Below are positions 23,200 through 32,965 of a stretch of 64,000 nt of DNA, in pieces. A program made the position numbers and the translations under genes. The stretch is from the NCBI GenBank assembly GCA_016721425.1, contig JADKID010000028.1, forward strand, positions 56,881 through 120,880, written 5' to 3'. How positions within the stretch are numbered: position 1 is the stretch's first letter; every line of letters begins with the position of its first letter. The stretch is from Bryobacterales bacterium (lineage in GTDB: Bacteria > Acidobacteriota > Terriglobia > Bryobacterales > Bryobacteraceae). The notes beneath the pieces are model-generated. The model ran no database searches and had not been told where the DNA came from. It saw nothing but the letters and a program-made list of their open reading frames with translations.

Positions 23200-24689
23200 C
23201 ACTCGCCGAACTCATTGAGGACATCCCGCTCCATGCACCGCTGCCGGCGGCATGGGCGGCCCTCAGTGTGTCCGGGGTTGAGTACGATTCACGCCGCGCC
23301 CAGGCCGGTGTCGTCTTCTGCGCATTCGCTGGAGCCAAGGCGGATGGCAATGCGTTCGCCACGCAGGCCATGGAGCAGGGCGCGGTGGCCGTCGTCTCCG
23401 AATCGCCCGCACCGGATGGATTCACCGGTCCGTGGCTCCAGGTGGAGCACGGCCGCCGGGCGATGTCTCTGATGTGCCGCCGTCTGTACGGCGCCCCGGA
23501 TTCGGCGCTGGATCTCATTGGCATCACCGGAACCAACGGCAAGACGACAACCGCGTTCTGCACAGACGCCATGCTCCGCCACGCCGGCCGCGTCACCGGC
23601 ATGGTGGGCACCATCGTTTATCGCATCGCCGGACGCGAGCAGGCGGCGGTCAACACGACGCCGGATTCGCTGGACCTCATGCGTCTGATGGGCGAGGTGC
23701 GCGACGCAGGCGGGCAGAACTTCACGTTCGAAGTGTCATCCCACGCTCTGGCGCTCGGCCGCGTGTGGGGGCTCACTTTTCACACGGCCATCTTCACGAA
23801 TCTCACCCGCGATCATCTCGATTTTCACGGCTCCATGGAAGAGTACTTCGCGGCCAAGCAGTCCTTGTTTGACGGCGCGGGAGGCCCGCCGCCGAAGTAC
23901 GCCATCATTAACAGCGACGACGATTGGGGCCGCAAGCTCCGCACCTCCAAGAGCACGACACTGCTGCGCTACGGCCTGAAGAACGGCGCCGATCTGAAGG
24001 CGGAGAACATCGACGCGGGCTTCCACGGCCTGCGCTTTGACGTGATCTATCCGGGTGGCCGCCAGCACATCGAATCCAAGCTGTGCGGTCTGATCAACGT
24101 GTACAACCTGCTGGGCGCCTTCGGCGCGGGCCTGAGCGTGGGACTCAGCGCGGAAGAAGCCGCCGCGGGCCTGGCGTCATGCGATGCTGTCCCGGGCCGC
24201 TTCGAACGAATTGACGAGGGCCAGCCGTTTCTGGTTGTTGTTGATTACGCGCACACCGACGATGCCCTCCGCAACACCATCGCCGTGGCTCGCGCTCTCA
24301 AGCCGAAACGCGTCCTCACCCTCTTTGGCTGCGGCGGCGACCGCGACCGCGCCAAGCGCCCCATGATGGGCCAGGCCGCGGCAGAGGCCAGCGATTTCGT
24401 CGTTGTCACCAGCGACAACCCGCGCAGTGAAGATCCGCTGATGATCATCAACGACGCGCTCGTCGGCGTGCGCCGCAGCGATACGCGCCACGCCGTGGAA
24501 CGGGACCGCGAAAAGGCCATCCAGATCATCCTCAACGAAGCCGGCCCGGGCGACGTCGTGTTGATCGCCGGCAAAGGTCACGAAACGTATCAGGTGCTCA
24601 AAGACCGCACCATCGCCTTCGACGACCGCGAGGTGGCCCGGCGTATGCTGCGCGCCTACGGCTACCCTGGCCCGGAGGTGCGGCCATGA
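23196..24689 (+). CDS. murE: UDP-MurNAc-L-Ala-D-Glu:meso-diaminopimelate ligase
   Basis: A 497-residue Mur ligase adding the third residue of the stem peptide. The ATP loop is GITGTNGKTTTAF; the central region has NTTPDSLDLMRLM; and the C-terminal DNPR box (VTSDNPRSEDP) is the mark of ligases that use meso-diaminopimelate instead of lysine. The wall is therefore expected to be A1-gamma, DAP-type. It is coupled to both neighbours by ATGA overlaps. Confidence 0.97.
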   Translation: MTLAELIEDIPLHAPLPAAWAALSVSGVEYDSRRAQAGVVFCAFAGAKADGNAFATQAMEQGAVAVVSESPAPDGFTGPWLQVEHGRRAMSLMCRRLYGAPDSALDLIGITGTNGKTTTAFCTDAMLRHAGRVTGMVGTIVYRIAGREQAAVNTTPDSLDLMRLMGEVRDAGGQNFTFEVSSHALALGRVWGLTFHTAIFTNLTRDHLDFHGSMEEYFAAKQSLFDGAGGPPPKYAIINSDDDWGRKLRTSKSTTLLRYGLKNGADLKAENIDAGFHGLRFDVIYPGGRQHIESKLCGLINVYNLLGAFGAGLSVGLSAEEAAAGLASCDAVPGRFERIDEGQPFLVVVDYAHTDDALRNTIAVARALKPKRVLTLFGCGGDRDRAKRPMMGQAAAEASDFVVVTSDNPRSEDPLMIINDALVGVRRSDTRHAVERDREKAIQIILNEAGPGDVVLIAGKGHETYQVLKDRTIAFDDREVARRMLRAYGYPGPEVRP

Positions 24690-25990
24690 CACTCCAGGTG
24701 GCCGGCGCGCTTTGCACTTCGGTCAGCATCGACACGCGCACCCTGGTGCCCGGCGCGCTGTTCGCCGCGCTGCGCGGCCCCAACCACGACGCGCATGATC
24801 ATCTCGCGGAAGCCTTTGCCAAAGGCGCGGCCGCCGCTGTGGTGGAGCGCGAAACGCCCGGCGCCGGCCCGCAGCTAGTCACGCTCGATGTCCTGGAGTG
24901 GCTCCAGCAAACGGCCCGCGCGCAACGCGAGCGCTGGGGCGGCTGCATTGTCGGCATCACTGGCAGCGCCGGCAAGACAACGACCAAGGATGCCTGCGCG
25001 GCCGTGCTCGCCCATTCCTTCCGCACAGGCAAGACAGCAGGCAACTACAACAACCACTACGGCGTCCCGCTCACTCTGCTCAACATCGCCGACGACGCGG
25101 AGGTGGGGGTGGTGGAGTTGGGCATGAACCACGCCGGAGAGATCCGGGATCTGGCGCGAATTGCGCGGCCCGATATCGGCATCGTCACCAATGTTGGCTC
25201 AGCGCACATCGAGCATCTCGGCTCCATGGACGCCATTGCGCTGGCAAAGCGGGAGCTCATCGAATCGCTGCCGCCCGATGGCACGGCGATCCTCAACGCG
25301 GACGACGCGCGAGTGCGCGAGTTCGCCGCGGTCCATCCCGGCCCAACGATTTTTTACGGTTTTTCCGAGGCAGCCCACGTCCGCGCCGAACGGGTTCAAT
25401 ACGATTCGGCAGGTTCCAGTTTTGAAGTCGCGGACGTGGGCTCTTTTTTTTGCCCCCTGCCGGCAAAAGGCGGCGTGATGGCCGCATTGGCCGCGCTGGC
25501 GGTGGCAAAGACACTCGGCATGGATTTGAAGGAGCTGCGCGATACCATCGCTTCGCTCGTGCCGCCGAAGAACCGGCTGAGCCGCATCGAGCGCGACGGC
25601 ATGGTGATCTGGGACGACTGCTACAACTCGAACCCCGAGGCGGCCATGATGATGCTGGACCTGCTGGCCGCAACGCCGGCCCGGCGCCGCATCGCCGTGT
25701 TGGGCGAGATGCTGGAACTGGGAACGTGGTCCGCTGACCTGCACCGCGAGGTGGGCCGCTACGCCGCCCGATGCGGAATGTCCGTGGTGATAGGCATCCA
25801 CGGCGCGGCTGAGCTGATCACCGAAGCCGCCCGCCAGGAAGGACTGGCCGCCGGCGACGCGCATTTCTTCCAGCAACCGGCGGACGCCGGGCGCTTTGCG
25901 AAGTCGATCGCCTGTGCAGGCGATGCTCTGCTATTCAAAGGCTCGCGCGGCACCCGCGTGGAGCAGGCGTTGGAGGCGTTTCTCAACTAG
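24686..25990 (+). CDS. murF: UDP-MurNAc-tripeptide:D-Ala-D-Ala ligase
   Basis: A 434-residue MurF. The N-terminal part binds the tripeptide substrate (VSIDTRTLVPGALFAAL). The ATP loop is ITGSAGKTTTKD; NYNNHYGVPLTLL and GMNHAGEI are typical, as is DCYNSNPEAA in the C-terminal domain. It completes the pentapeptide precursor. No ddl gene for its D-Ala-D-Ala substrate is in this cluster. Confidence 0.96.
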   Translation: MTLQVAGALCTSVSIDTRTLVPGALFAALRGPNHDAHDHLAEAFAKGAAAAVVERETPGAGPQLVTLDVLEWLQQTARAQRERWGGCIVGITGSAGKTTTKDACAAVLAHSFRTGKTAGNYNNHYGVPLTLLNIADDAEVGVVELGMNHAGEIRDLARIARPDIGIVTNVGSAHIEHLGSMDAIALAKRELIESLPPDGTAILNADDARVREFAAVHPGPTIFYGFSEAAHVRAERVQYDSAGSSFEVADVGSFFCPLPAKGGVMAALAALAVAKTLGMDLKELRDTIASLVPPKNRLSRIERDGMVIWDDCYNSNPEAAMMMLDLLAATPARRRIAVLGEMLELGTWSADLHREVGRYAARCGMSVVIGIHGAAELITEAARQEGLAAGDAHFFQQPADAGRFAKSIACAGDALLFKGSRGTRVEQALEAFLN

Positions 25991-25992
25991 CC

Positions 25993-27126
25993 ATGCTTTA
26001 CTGGCTCTTCTTCGAGACACTCTTTCCGCACTTCTCGCCGTTCCGCATCTTCGGATTCGTGACATTCCGCACGCTCGCGGCCAGCATCACCGCTTTCCTG
26101 ATTGCCGTGCTGGCCGGCCCGTGGTTCATCCGCAAAATGCAGCAGATGCAGATCGGCCAACAGATCCGCAGCGACGGGCCGGAGTCCCACCAGAGCAAGA
26201 AGGGTACGCCCACCATGGGCGGCCTGCTGATTCTCGGTAGCGTGATCATCCCTACTCTGCTGTTCACCAACCTGCAGAATCCCTACGTCTGGGTGGCGCT
26301 CTTCAGCCTCGTGGGCTTCGGCTTGATCGGCTTTGTCGACGACTACTCCAAAGTGAAGAAGTCGCGCAGCCTGGGCCTCACTGCCCGGCAGAAGATGCTG
26401 CTCCAAATCGTCGTGATGGTTCTGATCGGTATCTGGCTCCTGGTGCTGCACAGCAAGGGCATGTACGACATGGCAATCAACGTGCCCTTCTTCAAGAACT
26501 ATCGCCCCAGCCTGTTGATCAGTTCACTGCTCGCCACACCCTGGACCTACCCGCTGGCCTTCGTGCTCTTTTTCCTGTTCCTGTGGCTGGTGATTGTCGG
26601 GGCGTCAAACGCTGTCAATCTCACTGACGGCCTGGACGGGCTCGCCATCGGCCTGATGGTCATCGCCTCTGGTGCGATGACGGTGCTCAGTTACGTCAGC
26701 GGCCACGCCCAGTTCGCCAACTATCTCGGCCTCACGCGCCTGGCCGGATCGGCGGAGCTCACGATCTTTTGCGCTGCGCTCACCGGCGCCTCCATCGGCT
26801 TTCTCTGGTTCAATGCGCACCCCGCCGAAATGTTCATGGGCGATGTGGGCGCGCTCGCCCTCGGCGGCAGCATGGGCGTAGTGGCCGTGCTGCTCAAGCA
26901 GGAGATCCTGCTGCTGTTCATCGGCGGCGTCTATGTCATCGAACTGCTGAGCGTCGTCATCCAGGTGGCCAGCTTCAAGTCGACGGGTAAGCGCGTGTTT
27001 CTGATGGCGCCGCTCCACCACCATTTCGAAAAGAAGGGCTGGAATGAGACGCAGGTGGTGGTGCGTTTCTGGATTGCAGGGCTGGTGATGGCGCTGTTTG
27101 CGCTGACCACTTTGAAGTTGCGGTAG
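25993..27126 (+). CDS. mraY: Phospho-MurNAc-pentapeptide translocase
   Basis: A 377-residue membrane enzyme with about ten spans. GTPTMGG and the DDYSKV loop lie in the first half; NLTDGLDGLAIG and FMGDVGALALGG hold the active-site aspartates; HHHFEKKGWNE is the conserved His-rich cytoplasmic loop. It links phospho-MurNAc-pentapeptide to undecaprenyl phosphate to make lipid I at the inner face of the membrane. Confidence 0.98.
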   Translation: MLYWLFFETLFPHFSPFRIFGFVTFRTLAASITAFLIAVLAGPWFIRKMQQMQIGQQIRSDGPESHQSKKGTPTMGGLLILGSVIIPTLLFTNLQNPYVWVALFSLVGFGLIGFVDDYSKVKKSRSLGLTARQKMLLQIVVMVLIGIWLLVLHSKGMYDMAINVPFFKNYRPSLLISSLLATPWTYPLAFVLFFLFLWLVIVGASNAVNLTDGLDGLAIGLMVIASGAMTVLSYVSGHAQFANYLGLTRLAGSAELTIFCAALTGASIGFLWFNAHPAEMFMGDVGALALGGSMGVVAVLLKQEILLLFIGGVYVIELLSVVIQVASFKSTGKRVFLMAPLHHHFEKKGWNETQVVVRFWIAGLVMALFALTTLKLR

Positions 27127-27132
27127 AGCACC

Positions 27133-28440
27133 ATGGACGTCAACGGCAAGCACATCACGGTGTTTGGCATGGCCAAGTCCGGCCGGGCCGTGGCTGCGCT
27201 GCTCCGCGAGCATGGCGCCATCGTGCGAGTGTCCGATCAGAAGCCGCTGAGTGAACTGGGCGCCCTGGATTTCGATTACGTGCCGCAATCGGCGGAGGCT
27301 CTCGCCGGTTGCGAACTGGCAGTTCTCTCGCCAGGCGTGCCGCCGGATCAGGCGATCTTCCGCGGCGTCCCTGTCGCCGGTGACGTGGAGGCCGCCAGTT
27401 GGTTCCTTCGCGGCCCCATCCTCGGCATCACCGGCGCCAATGGCAAGACCACCACCACGGCGCTCACCGGGCACCTGCTCGAAACGGCCGGCATCCCCAA
27501 CCAGGTGGGCGGCAATATCGGCACGCCTCTGGCCGAAATGGTCGCCGCCTCGCGCGACGATCAGTGGAACGTCCTGGAGCTCTCCAGTTTTCAGCTCGAA
27601 ACCACGGAAACGCTACATGTCCGGATCGCCGTCGCGCTCAACCTCACTCCGGATCACCTCGATCGCCACGGCGACATGGAGCGCTACGCCGCCGCCAAGG
27701 CGCGGATCTTCCGCAACCAGACAGCGGAAGACTACGCCGTGCTGAACGCTGAGAACGAAACGACCGTGGCATACGCCGCGCTCACCCCCGCGCAGGTCCG
27801 CTGGTTCCACGCCGGAGCGCCCGTCCACCCGGGTGTGTGGTGCGAATCCGGCAAGCTCCTGGCTTATGGCGAACCGTTCCTCAACGTCAGCGACATCAGC
27901 CTGCGCGGCCGCCACAACGTGGAGAACATCCTGGCCGCCGCGTGCGCCGCTCAACTGGCCGGGGCATCGTTGACGGCGATCGCCGCCGGCGTTCGCTCGT
28001 TTCCGGGTGTGGAGCACCGGATTGAATTCGTGCGCACGCTGAACGGCGTCAGCTACTACAACGATTCCAAAGCCACCAATGTCGACGCCACAATCAAGGC
28101 GCTGGAATCGTTCGAGAGCGGGCTCTGGGTAATCCTCGGCGGCAAGGATAAGAACAGCGACTACACCACGCTGCGCGCGCTGCTCCACAGCCGCGCCAAA
28201 GCCGCACTGCTGATCGGCGCAGCTGCGGACAAAATCGAAAGCCATCTGCGCGGCTGCGTGCGCATGGAGCGTTGCGGCGATCTGCGCACGGCAATTCTGC
28301 TGGCGCGCGCCGGGGCGCAACCCGGCGACACCGTACTGCTGGCGCCCGCCTGCGCCAGTTTCGATCAGTTCACCGGCTACGAGCAGCGCGGCCGGGTCTT
28401 CAAGGAAATCGTCAACAGTCTGGGCGAGGAGCAGGTATGA
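27133..28440 (+). CDS. murD: UDP-MurNAc-L-alanine:D-glutamate ligase
   Basis: A 435-residue MurD. The N-terminal Rossmann-like domain reads HITVFGMAKSGRAVAALL; the ATP loop is ITGANGKTTTTAL; NQVGGNIGTPL and LELSSFQLE are typical; the C-terminal domain has YYNDSKATNVDA and ILGGKDKN. It adds D-Glu, the second residue of the stem peptide. The ftsW start overlaps its stop. Confidence 0.97.
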   Translation: MDVNGKHITVFGMAKSGRAVAALLREHGAIVRVSDQKPLSELGALDFDYVPQSAEALAGCELAVLSPGVPPDQAIFRGVPVAGDVEAASWFLRGPILGITGANGKTTTTALTGHLLETAGIPNQVGGNIGTPLAEMVAASRDDQWNVLELSSFQLETTETLHVRIAVALNLTPDHLDRHGDMERYAAAKARIFRNQTAEDYAVLNAENETTVAYAALTPAQVRWFHAGAPVHPGVWCESGKLLAYGEPFLNVSDISLRGRHNVENILAAACAAQLAGASLTAIAAGVRSFPGVEHRIEFVRTLNGVSYYNDSKATNVDATIKALESFESGLWVILGGKDKNSDYTTLRALLHSRAKAALLIGAAADKIESHLRGCVRMERCGDLRTAILLARAGAQPGDTVLLAPACASFDQFTGYEQRGRVFKEIVNSLGEEQV

Positions 28441-29585
28441 CTTCCACTAAGATTCGCACCGATTGGCAACTGTATACCGCGGCCATGCTCATCCTGCTGT
28501 TCGGGCTGGTGATGGTCTATAGTTCTTCCTCCGTGGTGGCCGAGGTTCACTACCACAAGGAGCATTGGGAGTTCGCCGCCAAGCAGTTGGGCTTCGCGCT
28601 CTTCGGCATCGCGTCCATGATCCTGCTCAAGCGGCTGGACTACAAGAAGCTGCAGCATCCGATCTGGATTCTGGCACCGATGGGCGTTACCATCATGCTG
28701 CTGATTGGTGTCATCGCCGCCGATCCGCGCGCCCACCGCTGGTATCGAATCCCCAGCGTCGGCCAGTTCCAGCCCAGTGAATTGGCCAAGCCCGTACTGA
28801 TCCTCTTCCTCGCCTGGTTTGTCGCCCGGCGCGAAGCCAACCTCAACGATAAGTACACGCTGCGGCCCACTGCCTTGGTCGTCGGCGTGCTGACGCTGCT
28901 GGTGGGGTTCGGTGATTTGGGCACCGCGGCGGTGCTCCTGGCGCCGGCCGTGGTGATCTTCTATGTCGCCGGCATCGAAAGGAAGTACTTCTACCTGGCC
29001 CTGGGCCTGGCGGCGCTGCTCGGAATCGGCTTCATCCTCCAGAAGCCGTACCGCCTCTTCCGCGTTCTTGCCTTCGTGGGGATCACCGAAAAGACCGTCA
29101 ACGAACACCCGAAGCTCCACTGGGTTGCCGAGCAGATGGCCTCCAGCCGCGCCGCGCGCGACGCCGGCCACCAGGCCACCCAGGGGAAGATCGCGGTTGG
29201 CAGCGGAGGCTGGACCGGGGTCGGGTTGGGGCTCTCCGATCAGAAGCTGGGATTCCTCCCGGAGGCGCACACCGATTTCATCTTTGGCATCGTCGGTGAA
29301 GAAACCGGCCTTGTCGGCTGTGTTCTGCTGCTCTCGGGCTATATGTTCATCTTCTGGCGCGGCATCCGCCTCTACTGGACCACCCAGGATGCCTTCGGGC
29401 GTTACATCGCGCTCGGCTGCGTGGCGGTGATCACAACGCAGGCGCTATTCAACATGAGCGTGGTGCTCGACATGGCGCCCACCAAGGGCATCCCGCTACC
29501 GCTGATCAGCTTCGGCGGCAGCGCGCTGATCTGCACACTGTCCACGCTGGGCCTGCTGATGAGCGTCAGCGACCGCGCGTCCTGA
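28437..29585 (+). CDS. ftsW: Peptidoglycan polymerase FtsW
   Basis: A 382-residue SEDS protein. The ATG at 28437 overlaps the murD stop. About ten spans are visible. FGDLGTAAVLLAP is the form here of the conserved PDLG loop, HTDFIFGIVGEE lies before the late spans, and SFGGSALI replaces the usual GGSS. With FtsI it polymerises septal glycan from lipid II. Confidence 0.95.
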   Translation: MTSTKIRTDWQLYTAAMLILLFGLVMVYSSSSVVAEVHYHKEHWEFAAKQLGFALFGIASMILLKRLDYKKLQHPIWILAPMGVTIMLLIGVIAADPRAHRWYRIPSVGQFQPSELAKPVLILFLAWFVARREANLNDKYTLRPTALVVGVLTLLVGFGDLGTAAVLLAPAVVIFYVAGIERKYFYLALGLAALLGIGFILQKPYRLFRVLAFVGITEKTVNEHPKLHWVAEQMASSRAARDAGHQATQGKIAVGSGGWTGVGLGLSDQKLGFLPEAHTDFIFGIVGEETGLVGCVLLLSGYMFIFWRGIRLYWTTQDAFGRYIALGCVAVITTQALFNMSVVLDMAPTKGIPLPLISFGGSALICTLSTLGLLMSVSDRAS

Positions 29586-29618
29586 GCTCATTCGGAGGAG
29601 GATAATCCAACGCTGTTT

Positions 29619-30686
29619 GTGATGGCAGGAGGAGGCACCGGCGGCCACGTGATTCCATCACTGGCTGTGGCGTCCGAACTGCGCCGCATCGGCCACGACG
29701 CTCTCTTCATCGGCACGCGCCGCGGCATGGAAGCCACGCTCGTCCCCCGCGCCGGCTTCGCCATCGAGTGGATCGAAATCGGCGGCCTCCAGCGTGTCGG
29801 CTGGCAGCAGACCTTGCGCACGTTTGTCCAGTTGCCAGGCAGCGTCTGGAAGTGCCTGGGCATCCTCCGCCGCAGCCGTGCGGCGGCGGTCTTCTCCATG
29901 GGCGGCTACGTGGCCGCGCCGGTGATGATGGCCGCGTCTCTTTCGCGCATCCCCATCGTCTCGATGGAGCCCAACGCCCTGCCGGGCATGGTGACCCGGC
30001 GGATGGCGGGGCGTGTCGAAAAGGCGCTGATCAGCTTTGACGAATCCCGGCACTACTTCCCTCCGGGCCGCACGGAGCTGACGGGACTGCCCGTGCGGCA
30101 GGAGTTCTTTGACATACCGGACCGCCCGGCCGGCGCCCGCTTCTCCGTGCTGGTCACCGGCGGCAGCCGCGGCGCGCGCTCTCTCAACCTCGCAGCTCGG
30201 GAGAGTTGGCCCGCCTTTCGGGATTCCAGCCTGCCGGTGCGGCTCGTGCTCCAGTGTGGAGCCGCGGAGCATCATGCGCTGCTGCGCGAGTTCAATGAAA
30301 CCGGGCTGGATGGCGACGTGGTTCCTTTCATCCAGGACATGCCCGCTGCCTACGCCGCGGCCGATCTGGTGGTCAGCCGCTCCGGCGCCGGCGCGGTGAG
30401 TGAGCTGGCCGCGGCGGGTAAGCCATCCATCCTGGTGCCCTTCCCTTTCGCCGCCGACGACCACCAGCGCTTCAACGCGCAAGCCATGGAACGGACCGGC
30501 GCGGCTCGCATGGTTCTGGAAAAGGATTGGAACGGCGCGCGGTTCTTCGAGACCGTGCGGGAACTGGCAGCCAATCCGGATCGGCTGATCCGCATGAGCG
30601 CCGCCGCGCGCACAGCGGCCAGGCCCGGCGCGGCACACAGAGCCGCCGAGTTGCTGATTGGCTATGGAATTCGCCGCAAGGCGTGA
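29619..30686 (+). CDS. murG: UDP-GlcNAc:lipid I N-acetylglucosaminyltransferase
   Basis: A 355-residue GT28 enzyme that makes lipid II. AGGGTGGHVIPSLAVA is the lipid-binding N-terminal loop; MGGYVAAPVMMAA, VTGGSRGARSLN and SRSGAGAVSELAAAGKP (UDP-GlcNAc site) follow. The start is a problem: GTG 29619 and ATG 29622 are the only usual codons, but both remove the first strand (LFVMAG) and lie 16 or more bases from GGAGGAGGA (29594-29602). CTG at 29613 would fit better. Confidence 0.95.
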   Translation: MMAGGGTGGHVIPSLAVASELRRIGHDALFIGTRRGMEATLVPRAGFAIEWIEIGGLQRVGWQQTLRTFVQLPGSVWKCLGILRRSRAAAVFSMGGYVAAPVMMAASLSRIPIVSMEPNALPGMVTRRMAGRVEKALISFDESRHYFPPGRTELTGLPVRQEFFDIPDRPAGARFSVLVTGGSRGARSLNLAARESWPAFRDSSLPVRLVLQCGAAEHHALLREFNETGLDGDVVPFIQDMPAAYAAADLVVSRSGAGAVSELAAAGKPSILVPFPFAADDHQRFNAQAMERTGAARMVLEKDWNGARFFETVRELAANPDRLIRMSAAARTAARPGAAHRAAELLIGYGIRRKA

Positions 30687-30703
30687 AACAATAACAGGAG
30701 CTA

Positions 30704-32068
30704 ATGTTTTTACAGCAGCAGCCATTGCACTTCACCGGAATTGGCGGCATCGGCATGAGCGGCCTGGCCGAGATCTACCACGCCCTCGGCTGCCCTGTCA
30801 CCGGATCGGACGTGAGGCTCTCCGTGGTCACCCAACGGCTGGAGACCCTGGGCATCCGGGTCACCGAGGGCCACGACGCGTCGAACGTCCCCGCCGGAGC
30901 CGCCGCCGTCATCGTCACCTCTGCGGTGAAAGACGACAACCCGGAGCTCATCGAAGCGCGCCGCCGCGGCCTGCCCGTGGTTCTGCGCGGTGAACTGCTG
31001 GCGGAGCTGATGCGCACCCGCCGCGGGGTCGCCTTTGGCGGCAGCCACGGCAAGACCACCAGCAGCTCCATGGCGGCATGCGTCGCGCTGGATGCGGGCA
31101 TGGACCCCACCGTCTTCATCGGCACGCTGGTGCCCTTCCTGGGCGGCTCCAATGCCCGTCTGGGCGGCGATCTATTGATTACCGAGTGCGACGAGAGCGA
31201 CGGCTCCTTCCTGGAACTGGCGCCCATCCTGAGCGTGATCACCAACATAGACCGCGAGCATCTCGACTACTACAAGACCTTTGAGAACGTCCAGAACGCC
31301 TTCGTCCGCTTCGCCAACAAGCTGGCCTGGCATGGGGCCGCCATCGTGTGTATCGACGACCCGGAGGTGCGCTCGCTCATCCCGCGGATGAGGCGCCGCC
31401 TGATTCGCTACGGTCAAAGCGCCGGCGCCGACCTGCGAATTCACGACGCCCGCAGCGGCGACACCGGCAGCACGTTCCATCTGACCCGCGGGGCCGAGGA
31501 ACTGGGCGAGTTCCACCTGCGCGTCCTGGGTACGCACAACGTACTCAACGCCACCGCAGTCGTCGCCGCCATGCTGGAGCTCGAAGTCCCTCTGGAGAAG
31601 ATCCGCACCGGCTTGGCGAAGTACCGGGGCACGGGCCGCCGCATGGAGCTCAAGGGCACTGCCGCGGGCGTCACGGTGATCGACGACTACGGGCATCACC
31701 CCACAGAAGTGCGCGCCACTTTGGCAGCCCTGCGTCTGATGCGGCCCAAGCGCCTGGTGGTGCTGTTCCAGCCGCATCGTTACACGCGCACACAACTCCT
31801 CATGGATGAGTTCGCCACGGCCTTCGGCGATGCGGACGCCGTGCGCGTCATGGAGATTTATGCCGCCAGCGAACCGCCCCTGGAGGGCGTCACCGCCTTG
31901 GCACTGGTGGAGCGCATCCGCGCGAACGGCCACGCCGATTGCGCACTGGCCGGGACAGCGGAGGAGCTGAGACAGCAATTGCGGGCGGGCGATCTGGTAT
32001 TGACACTCGGCGCAGGCAGCGTCACGCAAATGGGGCCGCGACTACTGGATGAGTTGAGGAGAGAGTAA
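30704..32068 (+). CDS. murC: UDP-MurNAc:L-alanine ligase
   Basis: A 454-residue MurC. It opens with LHFTGIGGIGMSGLAEI (UDP site), and has FGGSHGKTTSSSM (ATP), ECDESDGSFL, the HLDYYKTFENVQNAF region (sampled in parts) and DDYGHHPTEV with the paired His. It adds the first residue of the stem peptide. murB, which often follows murC, is missing; ftsQ comes next after four bases. Confidence 0.97.
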   Translation: MFLQQQPLHFTGIGGIGMSGLAEIYHALGCPVTGSDVRLSVVTQRLETLGIRVTEGHDASNVPAGAAAVIVTSAVKDDNPELIEARRRGLPVVLRGELLAELMRTRRGVAFGGSHGKTTSSSMAACVALDAGMDPTVFIGTLVPFLGGSNARLGGDLLITECDESDGSFLELAPILSVITNIDREHLDYYKTFENVQNAFVRFANKLAWHGAAIVCIDDPEVRSLIPRMRRRLIRYGQSAGADLRIHDARSGDTGSTFHLTRGAEELGEFHLRVLGTHNVLNATAVVAAMLELEVPLEKIRTGLAKYRGTGRRMELKGTAAGVTVIDDYGHHPTEVRATLAALRLMRPKRLVVLFQPHRYTRTQLLMDEFATAFGDADAVRVMEIYAASEPPLEGVTALALVERIRANGHADCALAGTAEELRQQLRAGDLVLTLGAGSVTQMGPRLLDELRRE

Positions 32069-32072
32069 AGCG

Positions 32073-32963
32073 ATGGCGAGAAAGAAAAAGCTGGAGTTGA
32101 GCGAGGACCTGGACACCAACCAGGATGAACGCTCCCCGGTCTCGAAAGAGACTGTGCGCCGCGCACTGTCGTTCACCGGGTGGACCTTCGGTCTGGTGAT
32201 GGTTGTCTTCGGTGTAGCATTCGCGATGCTGCAGGGCGAGCAGTTTCTCTCTACCGACGCGCGCTTCCGCATTCCCGAGGAAGGCTACCGCAACAATGAT
32301 GACAGCATCGCCGTGCGCGGCGTGAAGAACGCATCCAAGCCGGCCGTCCTGCGGGTTTTCCAGGCGGATCGCGGGCGTAGCCTCGCCGACGTCGATCCCG
32401 AACAGCGGCGCATCGCCCTGCGGCGCGTGGAGTGGGTGCGCGACGCCAGCGTACGTCGCATCTGGCCCAACCGCCTGGACGTGGAGATAGAGGAACGCCA
32501 GCCGGTAGCCATCGTGCAGGTGGCCGCTTCGCTTTCCGGCGACTTCGACAATCCTGTCAACTACAAGCCGATGCTGATCGATGCAGAGGGCTTCCTCTTG
32601 CAGGTGAACGGGCCCATCCCCCACAACATGCCGCTGCTGATCGGAGTCCGCGAAAGGGAAGACGTGGAGCACCGCCGCCGGCGCGTCCTTCGCATGCAGC
32701 AAGTCCTGGAGGAACTGAAGGACTCCCGCGAACACATCCAGGAGGTGGACGTCAGCGACCCCGAAAATCTGCGCATCACGTATCAGATCCACGATCAGCA
32801 GGTTATCCTGATCTTAGGCAACGAGAGCTTCCAGCAGCGGGTAGCCACATTCCTGCGCTACTTTGAGGGCATCCGGGACAAGCTCGCACCCCGCGCCGTT
32901 CTGGATGTCAGCATGAAGAACCGCATCAACGCAATCACCCCGCTACTGGAACCCAGGAAGTAG
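32073..32963 (+). CDS. ftsQ: Division protein FtsQ/DivIB
   Basis: A 296-residue protein: charged cytoplasmic tail (1-32), one span (about 34-54, GWTFGLVMVVFGVAFAML), a POTRA domain (VDPEQRRIALRRVEWVRDASVRRIWPN region) and a beta domain to the end. It links early and late divisome proteins through FtsL and FtsB. Two GXL-type features of POTRA are weak but the order in the cluster leaves little doubt. Confidence 0.92.
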   Translation: MARKKKLELSEDLDTNQDERSPVSKETVRRALSFTGWTFGLVMVVFGVAFAMLQGEQFLSTDARFRIPEEGYRNNDDSIAVRGVKNASKPAVLRVFQADRGRSLADVDPEQRRIALRRVEWVRDASVRRIWPNRLDVEIEERQPVAIVQVAASLSGDFDNPVNYKPMLIDAEGFLLQVNGPIPHNMPLLIGVREREDVEHRRRRVLRMQQVLEELKDSREHIQEVDVSDPENLRITYQIHDQQVILILGNESFQQRVATFLRYFEGIRDKLAPRAVLDVSMKNRINAITPLLEPRK

Positions 32964-32965
32964 AA

